A DNA stretch of 64,000 nucleotides, taken from Anthostomella pinea. Lineage: Eukaryota > Ascomycota > Sordariomycetes > Xylariales > Xylariaceae. Below the pieces are notes generated by a model. That model was given only the letters and a program-made list of their open reading frames with translations. It did no database searches and was not told where the DNA came from. Positions 31,940 through 43,013 of this stretch are shown here, piece after piece (positions within the stretch are counted from its first letter, which is position 1; each line of letters opens with the position of its first letter). The translations under genes and the position numbers were made by a program. The stretch spans positions 62,001 to 126,000 of the forward strand of contig CAUWAG010000008.1 of the NCBI GenBank assembly GCA_963556695.1, read 5' to 3'.

Positions 31940-34016
31940 CTAGTTCGCAACATCCTCCCTACTCCCAGTCGCCTCCCCACTCTTCTCGCTAAGAGCTTTC
32001 TCATGGGGAACGCCCCCCGGTCCAGCACCGCCCATTGCGCCCCGAGCAAGGGTGTCTATAAGGCCGTATTTGAGGGCCTCCTGCTCGACCTCTTCGTCGG
32101 ACAGCAGCGGCAGTTCCTTCGCGGCCCGGACGTAGGAGATTTTCTCGACATGGCCCTTGGCGAAAATGATGTCGATCTCCTCGAGACTTCGCTTTGCGGT
32201 CTCGGGGTAGAAGAACCAGATAACGGGAAGGAAGCAGGCGTTGACGATGGCGAAGAAGAGGTAGGTACCCCAGCCGATGTTGGTTATCATGATCGGAGTC
32301 ACCATTACGACTAAAAGCAGTTGTGTCAGCGACTATCCTTCGGGGGCTCGTCACATGTGTTGTATAATGAGCGACAACATCGCAACGAGCCGCATTGTGT
32401 GTTGCTTGATGCATGACCACTCATTGACGATGTCAAGTGGACTCGAAGGATCACTTACTGAGGAAGTTGAAAAGCCAGTTCGTGCATGTTGATACGGCAT
32501 TAGCCTTGCCTCGCGTCTTGATAGGGTTGATCTCGGCGGGGTACCTGCGGCTGGTCAGTCACCATACCCGGCTGAATGGATCGAGGAAGTGCACAAGGAT
32601 GCGGGGTGTAGGGGGTTAACGTACAACCAAGGAAGCGGTAGCCAGGTTGCACCGAACGAGGCAATGTAGGTGAACAGCCCGACGGCAGCACCCTTAGCCG
32701 CAGATGACGTGCCAGGGATGAGGCACGAAAATGTGATGACCATGGAGAGCCCCTGGCCAACAGTTCCCCAGAGGAACAGCTTACGGCGACCAACGCGCTC
32801 GATGAGGAACCACGACGTGGTTGCAAAGATTGAGTATACAATCATGTTGACACCGCCCATCAGCAAAGCCAAGTGGTGGTTTCCTGGCGTGATGGACGTC
32901 TCGAACAAGATGGGGAAGTAGTAGATGACTGATACGTGACAGTGTCTTGTTAGTACTGGGAGTGTGTAGGTTCGGGGGGTGGGTGAGCCGGGCAGCATCC
33001 AGCAGCGTTACGTACTATCGAGAAGTCAGCATATGTAAAGGTGGTACATGACTTGGGGTCTTGAGACAAGATGTTTCTATACGTACCCGGCATTGCATCC
33101 ACCAACTTGCTGCATAAGTTGACTGCTAGCACCAAGTAGCATACGGCGGAAGTGTTGCGTCTTCCCATTGGTGAAAAGTGCCTTTACCGGCGTGCTCTTC
33201 TGCGTCTCGTAACCAGATGCTCTGATAGAGTCCAGAATCACGTCACGCTCTAGCTGAGTCTCGTGGCTATCAATCTCATACCCTCGTAGACCCGCAATGA
33301 CCCGGTTGGCATCCTCGTATTTCTCGAGGGTCAGAAGGTAACGTGGGCTCTCCGGAAGGAAGATCATGCAGATGCACAGAATGAGACCGAAGACGATCTG
33401 GAAGGCAATGGGAAACCGCCAAGCCAGGTCTGCATTTCCATAGGAGCAGCCGTAGTCAATCCAATAGGCGATGAGGGTGCCGAATGCGATGATGCCACCT
33501 TCGATACAGATGAGGAGGCCTCGATTTGAGGTCCTACTGCATTCGGCTGGGAAGGTGTCAACAATAGATCTACACCACAAAACCGGATTAGTTCGTACCT
33601 TGGTAAGTCGGGATCGTGCTCGTGTTCATCCCATTCCCAACACCCGTCACGACTCGCCCGATGATAAACTGTGCCAGTGGCGAGTGGCCCGGGTATGAGG
33701 TGACCTGGATAATGGTTCCGAGGATCATGATGACACCTCCCATGATCATTGCCTTCCGTCTACCCAGCAGATCACCGACAGCCAGAATGAAGATTGCACC
33801 TATCAGGCATCCGATCTCGTAGATGGCAGTGACGAGGCCCTGCATGGTTGAGTTGTCTCGGGTTTCCTCGAAGACATCAGCGAACTGCGGGGCGCTGATG
33901 ATTCCACTCATGACTCCTTGGTCGTATCCGAAGAGCAGGAATCCCGTGGTGGCGACAGTCGAGACGGCCAGGGAGAGCGGCCGGCCACTGAGGCCCATGA
34001 ATTTTGGGGGCGCCAT
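31940..34016 (-). CDS. MFS sugar transporter (hexose/lactose-permease-like)
   Basis: Exons 34016-33599, 33546-33087, 32928-32625, 32544-32459 and 32310-31940 give about 545 residues with 12 expected membrane segments. Sugar-porter signatures are LLFGYDQGVMSGI (segment 1), VGDLLGRRKAMIMGG, IIGRVVTGVGNGM, LPESPRYLL, LMQQVGGCNA and FYPETAKRSLEEID. It imports a sugar by proton symport across the plasma membrane. Three junctions keep frame. The one between 33087 and 32928 (donor GTACGT, acceptor GTATCAG) leaves the frame one base off, and a possible 3-nt micro-exon at about 33012-33014 does not cure it. This is either a non-standard splice or a frameshift. The neighbouring pectate lyase suggests use of plant cell-wall sugars. 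Confidence 0.9.
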
Positions 34017-34819
34017 GTCGTAGGCAGCTCAACTATCGTCGACGAGCTCAAGCTCAAACAGTCAAACCACAAAATCACGAGTACCTTGGGGGTATTTGAA
34101 GAGGTTTTGGTGGCTGAAGAGGGGTAACAAGAGGGAGTGGAATATGAAATTCGACCAAGTCCGCGAATCTAAAGTCTCAGTCTAGGCACATGCAAAGTTG
34201 GGGAGCACAACCTCTTTATCAGTCGCCCCATACCCATCCCCGGCGCACACTAGTTAGTAGTGACTGGCTAGAGACGCCGAGTCTGGTTGGTAAGTGGAAA
34301 CGGGAAAAGCATCTGCAGTGTCACGAGTGTCCCCGGTTACGACGGCCTCAAGCACCGTTGTGACGCCGGGGTCTGCAGACAGGGAAGTTGGAACCTGGAG
34401 ATAGCCGACGCAAAGAGCGGGACATGAAAATGATCTCAGCGCTGGCAGAGGGATCCCATTCGACAGAACACGCTGCAGCCAAGCTTCGCAGGAGCGCAAC
34501 ACCGCTGCACCAGGGCTATCTTGATGATGATATCCATGGCGCTGCAGCTCCCCATGTGCGTCGATGTGACCAGATGAGGTCATTGTCGTACACTTTCATG
34601 AGCCTCGGCAGGGTGTAAGCACGGGCAGAAGTCCGAATAAGGTAGGATTAGACAGCTTCAGGGATTCAGCGGTAGTTGTGCAGCGGCACGGCGGGATGGC
34701 GCTGCCTAAGCTGCCAATGTAGCATGGAAGGCGTCCGGCTGCTCGCGGCTCTAGGTGTTGATATTGTTAGAGCTATATCGCAAGTCTCCTCGTTGATGTC
34801 GAGGTCTGGCGAAGGGATC

Positions 34820-34859
34820 ACGAGCACACGAGCACACGAGCACACGAGCACACGAGCAC
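34820..34859. repeat. Minisatellite, 8-bp unit ACGAGCAC x 5
   Basis: Five perfect head-to-tail copies of ACGAGCAC in 40 bp. Confidence 0.95.
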
Positions 34860-35484
34860 TGTCAGCACTGTTCGTGATGATGGGTGTGTCCCAACTGGGT
34901 AAGCCGAAGGATGCTTTCAATGAAGTTTGTGGGAGGATCAAGTGGAAATCCCCAGGCGGTCAGTTCTCTCTTATCCACTATTCATCCACCTTCTCCGCTG
35001 GCCTAGTCCTGAACTGCACCATTTCCCCACCCCCCTAATTCCCCAACCTCCACCTCCAGGCTCCAGGCTCCACCTACACCACCACCTCCACCTCCACCGG
35101 CTCCACCCCCGCTCGGTTCCCCCGCTGGGTTCCCCTCCGGCCGGTGGTTCTCTCAGCACGTGATGATCTGAAGCAACTGGGTTGTATGTAGGATGAACTA
35201 GATGTTATCCTATTAGCTGTTCGATAGTATTAGCATGACCAGTTTGTAGTGTACGACTCTGATCGCACCAAAGGGGTTCCATCCATTGTAATAGACCAGT
35301 CGTCGTATTCTATCGTCTTGATATCTGTTCAGGTTGGATGTGCGCTGTGATACACGGGTCTGATTGGTCAATCAAGTGGCTACAGGGTACCCTGCAGGAG
35401 CAGCTAATGGCGTAAATCGTGTCTAGTGACTATCGTGACTATGCAGCTACTGACTCATATCTATCTCAGGTAGATGATCACATG

Positions 35485-35547
35485 AGACCAGCAAGCGGCT
35501 CTTCTAGACCAGCAAGAGGCTCTCCTAGACCAACAAGCGGCTCTTCT
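35485..35547. repeat. 21-bp tandem repeat, three units
   Basis: The unit AGACCAGCAAGCGGCTCTTCT is repeated three times with few changes. In one frame it encodes a repeating RPASGSS heptapeptide inside a 61-codon ORF (35419-35604), but that ORF has no other support. Confidence 0.85.
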
Positions 35548-35611
35548 GTCATCAGGGCGCCCTGGCTTTTCATTCGACAAACGCACGAAGTTGCCAGCAA
35601 ATGATTATTAC

Positions 35612-35784
35612 TGTTGGATTAAAGGTGAGCCCAGAGGGCACCTTGATAGGTAGACACCAGAGCCTAGTTGTTCCGGCCCGATCCAGCCCCCTCTGGCACA
35701 AGACTGCCACGGTCGCACGAGGACACTCTAGAGAGACAGAATACACACACACACTTCAACCTCACGATTGGCTCAAATCTGACA
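35612..35784 (+). repeat. LTR-like dispersed repeat (family A), copy 3
   Basis: A 173-bp copy of the repeat at 14003-14173 with the same ends (TGTTGGATTAAAGG...AAATCTGACA). It stops 25 bp before the family C LTR at 35810. Confidence 0.75.
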
Positions 35785-35809
35785 GATCAACTATCCATCA
35801 GGTGGTTGG

Positions 35810-36021
35810 TGTGACGGCCTGCACAGACCTTCCCATATGATAAGCAGATACTTCCCAATAGGGGAAGGATCTGACCAGAGGATCCCCTTAAAGGGGCAAC
35901 CTCCCACTGTACCTATCTCTCTCTCTCTTCCTTTCCTCTCTGGTCTTGATATTCTCGTCAATAGAGTAATAGATACTTGCTGCCGGCCAAGTCTCAGCTC
36001 TTTAGTACGCTCGTCGTGACA
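35810..36021 (+). repeat. LTR (family C), copy 2, without target duplication
   Basis: A 212-bp copy of the LTR at 14581-14792, from TGTGACGG to GTCGTGACA. The flanking pentamers GTTGG and ATACC differ, so it is not a simple solo LTR. The following AT-rich block could be RIP-destroyed internal sequence of the same element. Confidence 0.8.
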
Positions 36022-37514
36022 ATACCGTAAATATTTTTCGCTTATAATTTAAATATTATCGGCGGTATTTATATCGACGTTATTTCGTCTTCAAAAAATA
36101 TTGTACTTTATTAAAAAATAGCTTTTAATTATTAACGTAATATTCGCGTAATATAAATAATCGTGGTATTTCTCGTTATAACGACGGCAATATTAATACG
36201 TAAATTAAACGAAAGCCTTGACGTTGAATACTTATTTTATATAACTATTATAATTTATAATAAATAAGTAACGATTACGTAAAATTTGTAACTGAGATTT
36301 AAATATATAATCGCTATTACTATACGAAATTTTGATTATAAAAGATCTTTAAAAGTAAATAACGTTAATAATTATTATAAGATTATTACTTAAAATATCA
36401 TTAAGCTACTTAATCATCGTCGCTTAATAATAAAGTTAATGGTAAAAAACGCCGTATATCAAGGTTATGCAGTTATTAATAAAATTAACGGTAATAATAT
36501 TACTATTAATTAGTACCGTAATATTAAGAAACCTATCATAACTGTTATTAAGCGTAGAAAAGAGTTTATCGATAAAAAAGGGATAAATATATTAAATTCA
36601 GGGGGGGCCTTCTCTACTGACTCAGCCGCATGGAGTGAGGCGGCCCTGCTAAGCGCTGACTTCTGCACATTCCTGTACACAGCCCCCAATGTCCGCCAAC
36701 GACGGGAATCCCTGAGCTTCACCATGGCACAGCCTCAACCTTGGATCAGTCCCACACATCGTGAATATATGGCATGGTTTGATCATCCAATGAGCAATGA
36801 CAGATCGTTGACACAGTAACTGTCTTCTTGGCCAGTCAATATGGCTGATGAGCCTGTCGTCGTCACGAAGTTGCTTGGAGATGGATACAAGACGGATAGG
36901 CTTCGGAAGCCATACATACCTCCAGAAAGACACGAGCAAGTAGCTGAATTTCAAAGTGCCGTATGTAGTAGATCACAAATGTGGCTGAATCTCAATCATT
37001 TATCTGACCACCACTGGAATTTCAATATGAAGAAGGAAAAGCACATAAGGTCGCTCCTATGGGTCTTTTAGATGATAATATAGGCGATTACATTCTTAAC
37101 GTCAAGCCGACGTGTCTGTTTTGAGGGCCTTGATATTATCCATATTTCTTATCACATCACGGCCCCTATGTCCCAGCGTTGACGTCTATTGCAAGGCAGG
37201 TTGACGACAACCACATAGCCATGGGAGATGATGAGAAATACTGGCAACTTCGGGGTTTTGAGATAGTCTTGTGTAATTCCGCATGGCAGTTTCAAGGACC
37301 TGCGTGCTTCTAGAGGTCGCATTAGTAAGAACGAGTGAATGCTCAGACCCATGCATGTAGTCTCTAGTTCTTCGTCATGAAGGACGTCCCCCTTTTTATT
37401 TAGCTGGACCTTCCCCTGGAAGCGAAGGGGGTTGCAGCCTACCGCGTCAAATGCCAGCCCCTTATGCAAACGCTACCTGTGGCCGTCCTCCCGCTGCCTA
37501 CAAAGAGACACCCA
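36022..37514. other. AT-rich RIP-like block, then gene-free DNA
   Basis: 36022-36600 is extremely AT-rich with many TTATTA/TAATAT runs and no ORF. It switches abruptly to normal composition at the GGGGGGG run near 36602. 36600-37514 holds short overlapping ORFs without recognisable features. Confidence 0.6.
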
Positions 37515-38663
37515 TCAACTATCCTCCCACAAGCGAAGCACCCCGACAGCATTCCCACCCATGACCTTCCTAGCGCCCTCGCTCCCGTCCCCCAGCGCCT
37601 TGCTGACGGCCGTCGCATTCCACGTCATGCTCTCCCACTCGCCCTGCTCGTCGCTGTTGAGCGGCGGGAAGAAGGGGTGGTCCGTGCCGAACATCAGCCG
37701 GTCCTCGCCGCCGCCGGCGTCGATGGCGGCCCGGAGCCCGACTCCAGAGTAGATGACTGCGTCGAGGTAGATCTGCTCGCGTAGGACATCCCACACGGTG
37801 CGACGCGCGGGTCCCGCCTTTCCGCTGCAAACCAGGTGCCCGTCGTGCACGATGCAGCTCTCGATGCGGCCCGCCAGGAAGGGCAGCGTGCCGCCGCTGT
37901 GGGCGAGCAGCATCCTCAGGCCGGGCACGGCATCGAAGACGCCAGCTAGGTACATGCGCGCGACGGCGATGGTCGTCTCCATGGGGAAGCCGAGCGCCAG
38001 CGGCAGCACGTGGCCGTACTCTGCGCTCGCGCGCGGGCCCCAGACCTCGCTCGGCAGCCCGTAGTGCGGGTGCAGGAAGATGGTCAGCCGGTTGGCGGCC
38101 AGCGCGCGGAACACGGGCACCAGGGCGCCGTCGTCGAGCCCCTTGCCGAGCCCCGACGTGCCCAGGATCACGCCCCGGCAGTACCTGAGGCCCCGGATGT
38201 GGCCGATGGCCGCGAGCAGCGTCTCGGGCGGCGCGGTCAGGGGCAGCGTGGCGAAGAAGAAGAGCCGGCCCGGCGACGACGCGCACATGTTGCTGAACTC
38301 CTGGTTGACCGACTTGGCCGTCTCGCCCGCTTCCTCGGACGCCACGAAGTCCAGCCACGGGTTCGCGAGCGAGATCACGGATATGTCGATCCCGTGTGTG
38401 TCCATGAAGTGCAGCTTCTGGGCCAGCGAGGAGTAGTGCGACGTCACTGGTCTGCCGGGGAGATTCGCCGAAGCTGACGACCCAGCTGCCGTGATCTTGT
38501 CTAGAGACTCTGCTTCTGAGGGTAGGATGATGTACCGGGGGTCCTTGGCGCCATCGAACCGCCTGATGAATGGTATGCTCTTGCGCGACTCGAGGAGCTC
38601 GACATAGGCGGGCGGGTACATGTGGGTGTGGATGTCCACGACCTTGGATGTTGAGGTGGCCAT
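37515..38663 (-). CDS. Amidohydrolase-fold decarboxylase (ACMSD-like)
   Basis: An intronless ORF of 382 residues. VVDIHTHMYPPAY near the N-terminus supplies the first metal-binding HxH (His12, His14). LHPHYG (about residue 199) gives the next His, LAHSGGTLPF a further His, and FGTDHPFFPP the C-terminal Asp. This matches the amidohydrolase-2 family around 2-amino-3-carboxymuconate-6-semialdehyde and related aromatic-acid decarboxylases. Many fungal relatives decarboxylate aromatic acids non-oxidatively with a zinc or manganese ion. The substrate cannot be assigned. No signal peptide; cytosolic. Confidence 0.92.
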   Translation of the reverse strand: MATSTSKVVDIHTHMYPPAYVELLESRKSIPFIRRFDGAKDPRYIILPSEAESLDKITAAGSSASANLPGRPVTSHYSSLAQKLHFMDTHGIDISVISLANPWLDFVASEEAGETAKSVNQEFSNMCASSPGRLFFFATLPLTAPPETLLAAIGHIRGLRYCRGVILGTSGLGKGLDDGALVPVFRALAANRLTIFLHPHYGLPSEVWGPRASAEYGHVLPLALGFPMETTIAVARMYLAGVFDAVPGLRMLLAHSGGTLPFLAGRIESCIVHDGHLVCSGKAGPARRTVWDVLREQIYLDAVIYSGVGLRAAIDAGGGEDRLMFGTDHPFFPPLNSDEQGEWESMTWNATAVSKALGDGSEGARKVMGGNAVGVLRLWEDS

Positions 38664-39506
38664 GTCTTGTTAGTGTCTTCTGTCCACACCAAATAGAACT
38701 ATTGTTGTAGGCAAAGAATTATGAGAAAAGTTGAGTATAATAGGGTAGCCAGAACGGCAGTGGCCATCCAGGATAGTTGAGAAGAGTGAACGATCGCTGC
38801 TATGACTGAACGGAGTGGTATAGTGACAAGCTGTGTGAAGGTATAACCGACGGAGTTAGCAGGTCGTAGCAAAGCCACTACGGTACGTGTAATCTCGAGG
38901 TCCTAATCCAGGGACCGGGAGAGGACAAACTTGTGATGAAGGAAGTACTGATAGGAGACCATACGATCGGGGACTGCCCCTGTCATGGACTATAGGAGGA
39001 GCCAGGCAACCCCACATTCTCCGATGCTGCCCGCGGCCCCTCCTACCCTCCAGGTCCTGCCCCTCCGTCCCTACCTACCTAGGTAATCTCCAACCCCGAG
39101 TTCTTATCTTTGGTGGTGGGGTTACGCCTATTACTTGTTAGTATGTACGCAGTTCTGACAGTATTACTGCTGTCTAGAGGGTCCAGAAGCATCGAAAGGC
39201 CGGCCGGCAACTGTTTCAGAAGGTGCCCTTGCCCCTTCTAGATTACAGCAACCCATCCGAGCATTGCACCGAGGAGACGACTCCCTCGGCGCTCTGAAGC
39301 CACCCTCTGTCGGAAGCGGCCGAAGTCCACCGGCATCTCGAACTTCCTAGCCGCCACACCCTGCTCACCCAGAAGACTACTTCTTCGTCTTCAACAACCG
39401 TCATTCTCACGCTCCCCTAGCGCGGAACTCATCAGTTTCCGTTAAAAATCGCCAGCTGAATAATAACACTCGCTATACTAAACGCTTATACGAAACGCCT
39501 GTGAAA
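38664..39506. other. Divergent intergenic region
   Basis: Lies between the divergently transcribed amidohydrolase (minus) and dioxygenase (plus) genes; presumably holds both promoters. Nothing else recognised. Confidence 0.5.
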
Positions 39507-40770
39507 ATGGAGTCTGCTGCAGTGAAAAGCGAGGGGCTTGTCATCCCAGTAGGCCATATGTTCGACTATCCCATTGATAAGATCGCAACTGACCTGGCCG
39601 GTACCAGCTCATCGACTTCTCCGCCTTTCTCAACGGAAACCCCGAGCAGAGAAAGGAGACGGCGGATGCCATCCTCCACGGCTTCCGGACAGCAGGCTTC
39701 ATCTACCTCAAGGGCCTGCCCATCACCTCGGACTACCGCCAGCATGTATTCGGCACGTCGGCCAAGTACTTTAGACTGCCTCAAGACACCAAGCTGTCCC
39801 ACTCGTACGTATAGAAACATTCCATCACAAGACCCTGAGGCTTGGTTTCAGAGACAAGCTTTGTTGTTCACTTTCCTTCTTTCTTCATCTAGAATTTGCC
39901 ATATGGGTTCAAAGACGTGATGTTAACGTACACGCAGCTGGACCTCACCCGAGGCAAACAGGGGCTACTCGGCCCCGGGCCGGGAGAAGACGACGACGGA
40001 AACGGACTTCGAGGCCGTCAAGGCGCTGAGGGACGCGGCGCCGGACCTAAAGGAGAGCCTCGAGATCGGCCGGGAAGGCGAGCCGGGCCACCCGAACCAC
40101 TGGCCCGAAGAGCAGGGCGAGCTCGTGGGCTTCAAGGAGACGATGCTGGAGTTCCACGACAAGTGCAAGGCTTTGCACATGGAGGTGATGCGCGCCATTG
40201 CCGTCGGTCTCGGCATCGACGAGCACTGGTTCGACAACTACACCGACGCTGGCGACAACACCTTGCGCCTGCTGCACTACCCTGAGGTGAAGAAGGATGT
40301 CTTCACCATCAACCCCGGCCAGGTCCGAGCCGGCGCGCACAGTGACTATGGCTCCATCACTTTCTTGTTCCAGGACTCGCGCGGCGGTCTTCAGGTGAAG
40401 AGCCCCACTGGGGTCTTTGTCGACGCGACTCCCATCCCGGACACTTGTGTGGTCAACGCCGGTGACATGCTGGCGCGATGGAGCAACGACACCATCAAGA
40501 GTACCATCCACCGCGTCGTCGAGCCGCCCTCGGGCGATGGCCCCGTCTACCCTGCCCGATACAGTATTGTGTAAGATGTTCACCTACCGTGTTTTGGTGT
40601 GAACATGGAACATTCAAGACTGACCTCCTTCTCACAGATACTTCTGCAACCCCAACTTCAAGAGCCAAATCGAGGCTATTCCCGGCACCTATGCCACGGA
40701 AGAAGAGAGGAAGTACAAGGGTATCAACAGCGGTCAATACCTCGTCCAGAGATTGACTGCCACCTACTAA
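39507..40770 (+). CDS. 2-oxoglutarate/Fe(II)-dependent dioxygenase (isopenicillin N synthase-like)
   Basis: Four exons (39507-39548, 39608-39804, 39938-40570, 40638-40770) give 334 residues in one frame. The splice at 39549-39607 joins VIP to LIDFSAFL, the expected N-terminal DIOX_N start. The N-terminal domain continues HGFRTAGFIYLKGLP and, after the second intron, WTSPEANRGYSAPGREK. The catalytic core has RAGAHSDYGSITFLFQD (HxD), VNAGDMLARWSND, STIHRVVEP (third iron-binding His) and PARYSIVYF (Arg for 2-oxoglutarate). Such enzymes hydroxylate, desaturate or cyclise small molecules. Divergent to the amidohydrolase. The substrate is unknown. Confidence 0.93.
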
Positions 40771-41329
40771 GTCAGAAGAAGTGCTGCGTTTCGCGACTTG
40801 GAAATACTTTGATTGGTTTTACGCCTTGTTGTCGCTGGACCCTGGAAAAAGAGTTTGGCAGTGGCCCGTGATTGCAAGATGATGAATGATGAAGAGTATA
40901 ATTTAGGATAATAATCACGAGCTAAGAAGTTAAAGGAAACTGCTGAGACACACGACACGTTCTCCATGTGGGCGAAGAAATGTCTTGAAATTCCAGAAAT
41001 AGCGTCCTTGATTCAGCGGTGTCGCATCCCACTAGAGACGTCATCACAGAGGGGCAATCTCCCCCGGGATAGTGGGGTATGACGGGAAGCTGCTGATCCT
41101 CCACCCAACACTATCGCGCTGTCGGGTCTGGCCTCAGGTGGCGGAGTGGCCAGTTGAAGATAACCTAAGATAACCTTTGGCCATAGTGAGAACAGATTGC
41201 GATTTCAACTGGCAACAAGATACTAAATGACATTGAACCTTTGGCCATTTCTTTTCCAACCCTTCGACTATTTCCTGGGCGAGAACCTCTTTTCTCCTTT
41301 CTATTTTCCTCTCTCGATGGGGACGCAAG
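40771..41329. other. Intergenic region, nothing recognised
   Basis: Lies between two genes on the plus strand; contains AAGATAACCT duplicated near 41160-41175. No ORF support. Confidence 0.5.
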
Positions 41330-42821
41330 ATGAAGAAGACACTGCTACTGTGTTTCATCCATGGGTTCAAGGTAAGACTGCCTGCCTGCCTGCATGCTAC
41401 AGCTCGCGCTTCACTATCTTACTCCTTCCACCACCATGAACTAACACCAGTTCCTCGCAACCTACAGGGCGGTGAAGACACCTTCGGCTCCAAGTCCGAG
41501 TTCGCGCAGCACCTCGCCGCGCTGATCGCCGCGGCCCTCCCAAAAGTCGACGTGCGCGCCGTCACCTACCCGAAATACGAGACGCGCGGGGACCTGTACG
41601 AGTGCGCGGGCCGGTTCCGCGACTGGCTGCTCGAGAAGGTCATCGACATCGAGGTGGCCAACGGCACGCCGAGCCCCACCGTCGACCCGTCGGTGCGCGT
41701 CGTCCTCATCGGCCACTCCATGGGTGGCATCGTCGCCGCCGAGACCGTCATCGCGCTGACGTCTGAGCACCCCATCAAGGAGCACGAGAGCGCCGAGGAC
41801 GAGTATCCCACCGGCGAAGACGGGGTAGATGGGGTAGACGGGGTAGATGGGGAGGGGGACGACAACGCTGAGACTGAGGCGGGGACGAAAGCGAAGGGAG
41901 AGGCGCGCACGACGCCAACAACGCCAACGCCACCGAGCCCCGGCTTGAATAGCCTCATGTTCCCCTATATTCAAGGTGTACTCGCCTTCGACACGCCCTA
42001 CCTCGGCATTTCGCCCGGCGTCGTCGCGCACGGCGCCGAGGGCCACTACAACAGCGCCGCGACGGCATTGGAACAGCTCAGCGGACTGAGCGGCATGTTC
42101 TGGGGCGGGGACAAGGGCGACAGCAACATTGGCAGCATCAACAAGAAACCCGTCGGAGCGCTACCCGCGGCCGAGGAGAAGAAGGACGGCAAGCCCAACG
42201 CGCCGCCGGCGGGCGGCGGCGCTTGGGGCAGCTGGGGCAAGATCGCCATGTACGCCGGCGCGGCCGGGGCGGTCGCCGCGGGGGGAGCGGCCGCGTACCT
42301 GAAGCGCGAACAGATCAGCTCCGGCTGGTCGTGGGTCGGGTCGCACCTCGAGTTCGTGGGCTGTCTGGCGCGCGGCGAGGAGCTCAAGAACCGCGTCAGG
42401 AACATGCTGCGGCTAAATCGCGAGCTGGACGTCGGTTTCGCAAATTTGTATACGCGGCTCGGGCAGGGCGCCGCGGCCAAGCAGGTCAGCATGGTGGGCA
42501 CGGTGCTGGGCAGCCAGCGCACGTTCTGCAATGTGCCGTCGAAGCAGGCGGCGGGATACTGGAAGGAGGCCGTCAACGACAAGGCGGGGGATGAGGCGGC
42601 TGCGCACATGGGTGAGTTGCCCCCCTTCACCCGACATATTTGGTATACCATGATTGGAGTGGGCTAACAAAGCGGCTATAGGGATGTTCGAGCCGAAGGA
42701 GAACCCAGGGTACTACCAACTATCCGAAGACGCCAAGAACCTGATAGTCGAATGGTCCAAGAACGAGTGGTACGAAACGAGCAGTTCGGGCGACATTGAA
42801 CAGGCGGAAGATCTGATTTAG
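41330..42821 (+). CDS. Alpha/beta-hydrolase (DUF676/lipase-like serine esterase) with a membrane segment
   Basis: Three exons (41330-41371, 41468-42611, 42682-42821) encode 441 residues. It starts MKKTLLLCFIHGFK, the HG oxyanion motif of the fold, followed by GGEDTFGSKSEF. The nucleophile elbow GHSMGGIVAAE (about residue 91) and VLAFDTPYLGI are clear. A low-complexity acidic insert with GVDGVDGVDGEGDD (about residues 120-165) separates them. A Gly/Ala-rich hydrophobic stretch (IAMYAGAAGAVAAGGAAAYL) may be a membrane anchor. It resembles fungal DUF676-type hydrolases of unknown substrate. Confidence 0.88.
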
Positions 42822-43013
42822 TGTACACAACAGCGTTATTGGTCATGATACCTTTTTTGATTCTTTCTATGCATATACCTAGGTAGTCTAGTAATCCGAC
42901 ATTGGTGGATGATCCATCGTTGCCACGGGTACTTTCGAGCTCCAAACTCGATTCTTGTTCCAGTATCGTATTACATATTATGTATGATCCGTTTGCCCAG
43001 AGGCGATTCGAGT

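Larger units (their letters stand above)
34017..35611. other. Repeat-containing intergenic region
   Basis: Contains minisatellites at 34820-34859 and 35485-35547 and a pyrimidine-rich CCACCTCCA tract near 35035-35110. No gene supported. Confidence 0.5.

Noticed and set aside
34820..34859. CRISPR-like direct repeats
   Set aside because: Head-to-tail 8-bp units without spacers; a minisatellite, and the genome is eukaryotic.
37570..38358. 262-codon Arg/Ala/Pro-rich ORF
   Set aside because: Out-of-frame reading of the amidohydrolase gene; GC-rich frames stay open by chance.
41462..42651. Minus-strand ORFs of 194 and 201 codons
   Set aside because: Antisense to the alpha/beta-hydrolase exon; no independent evidence.
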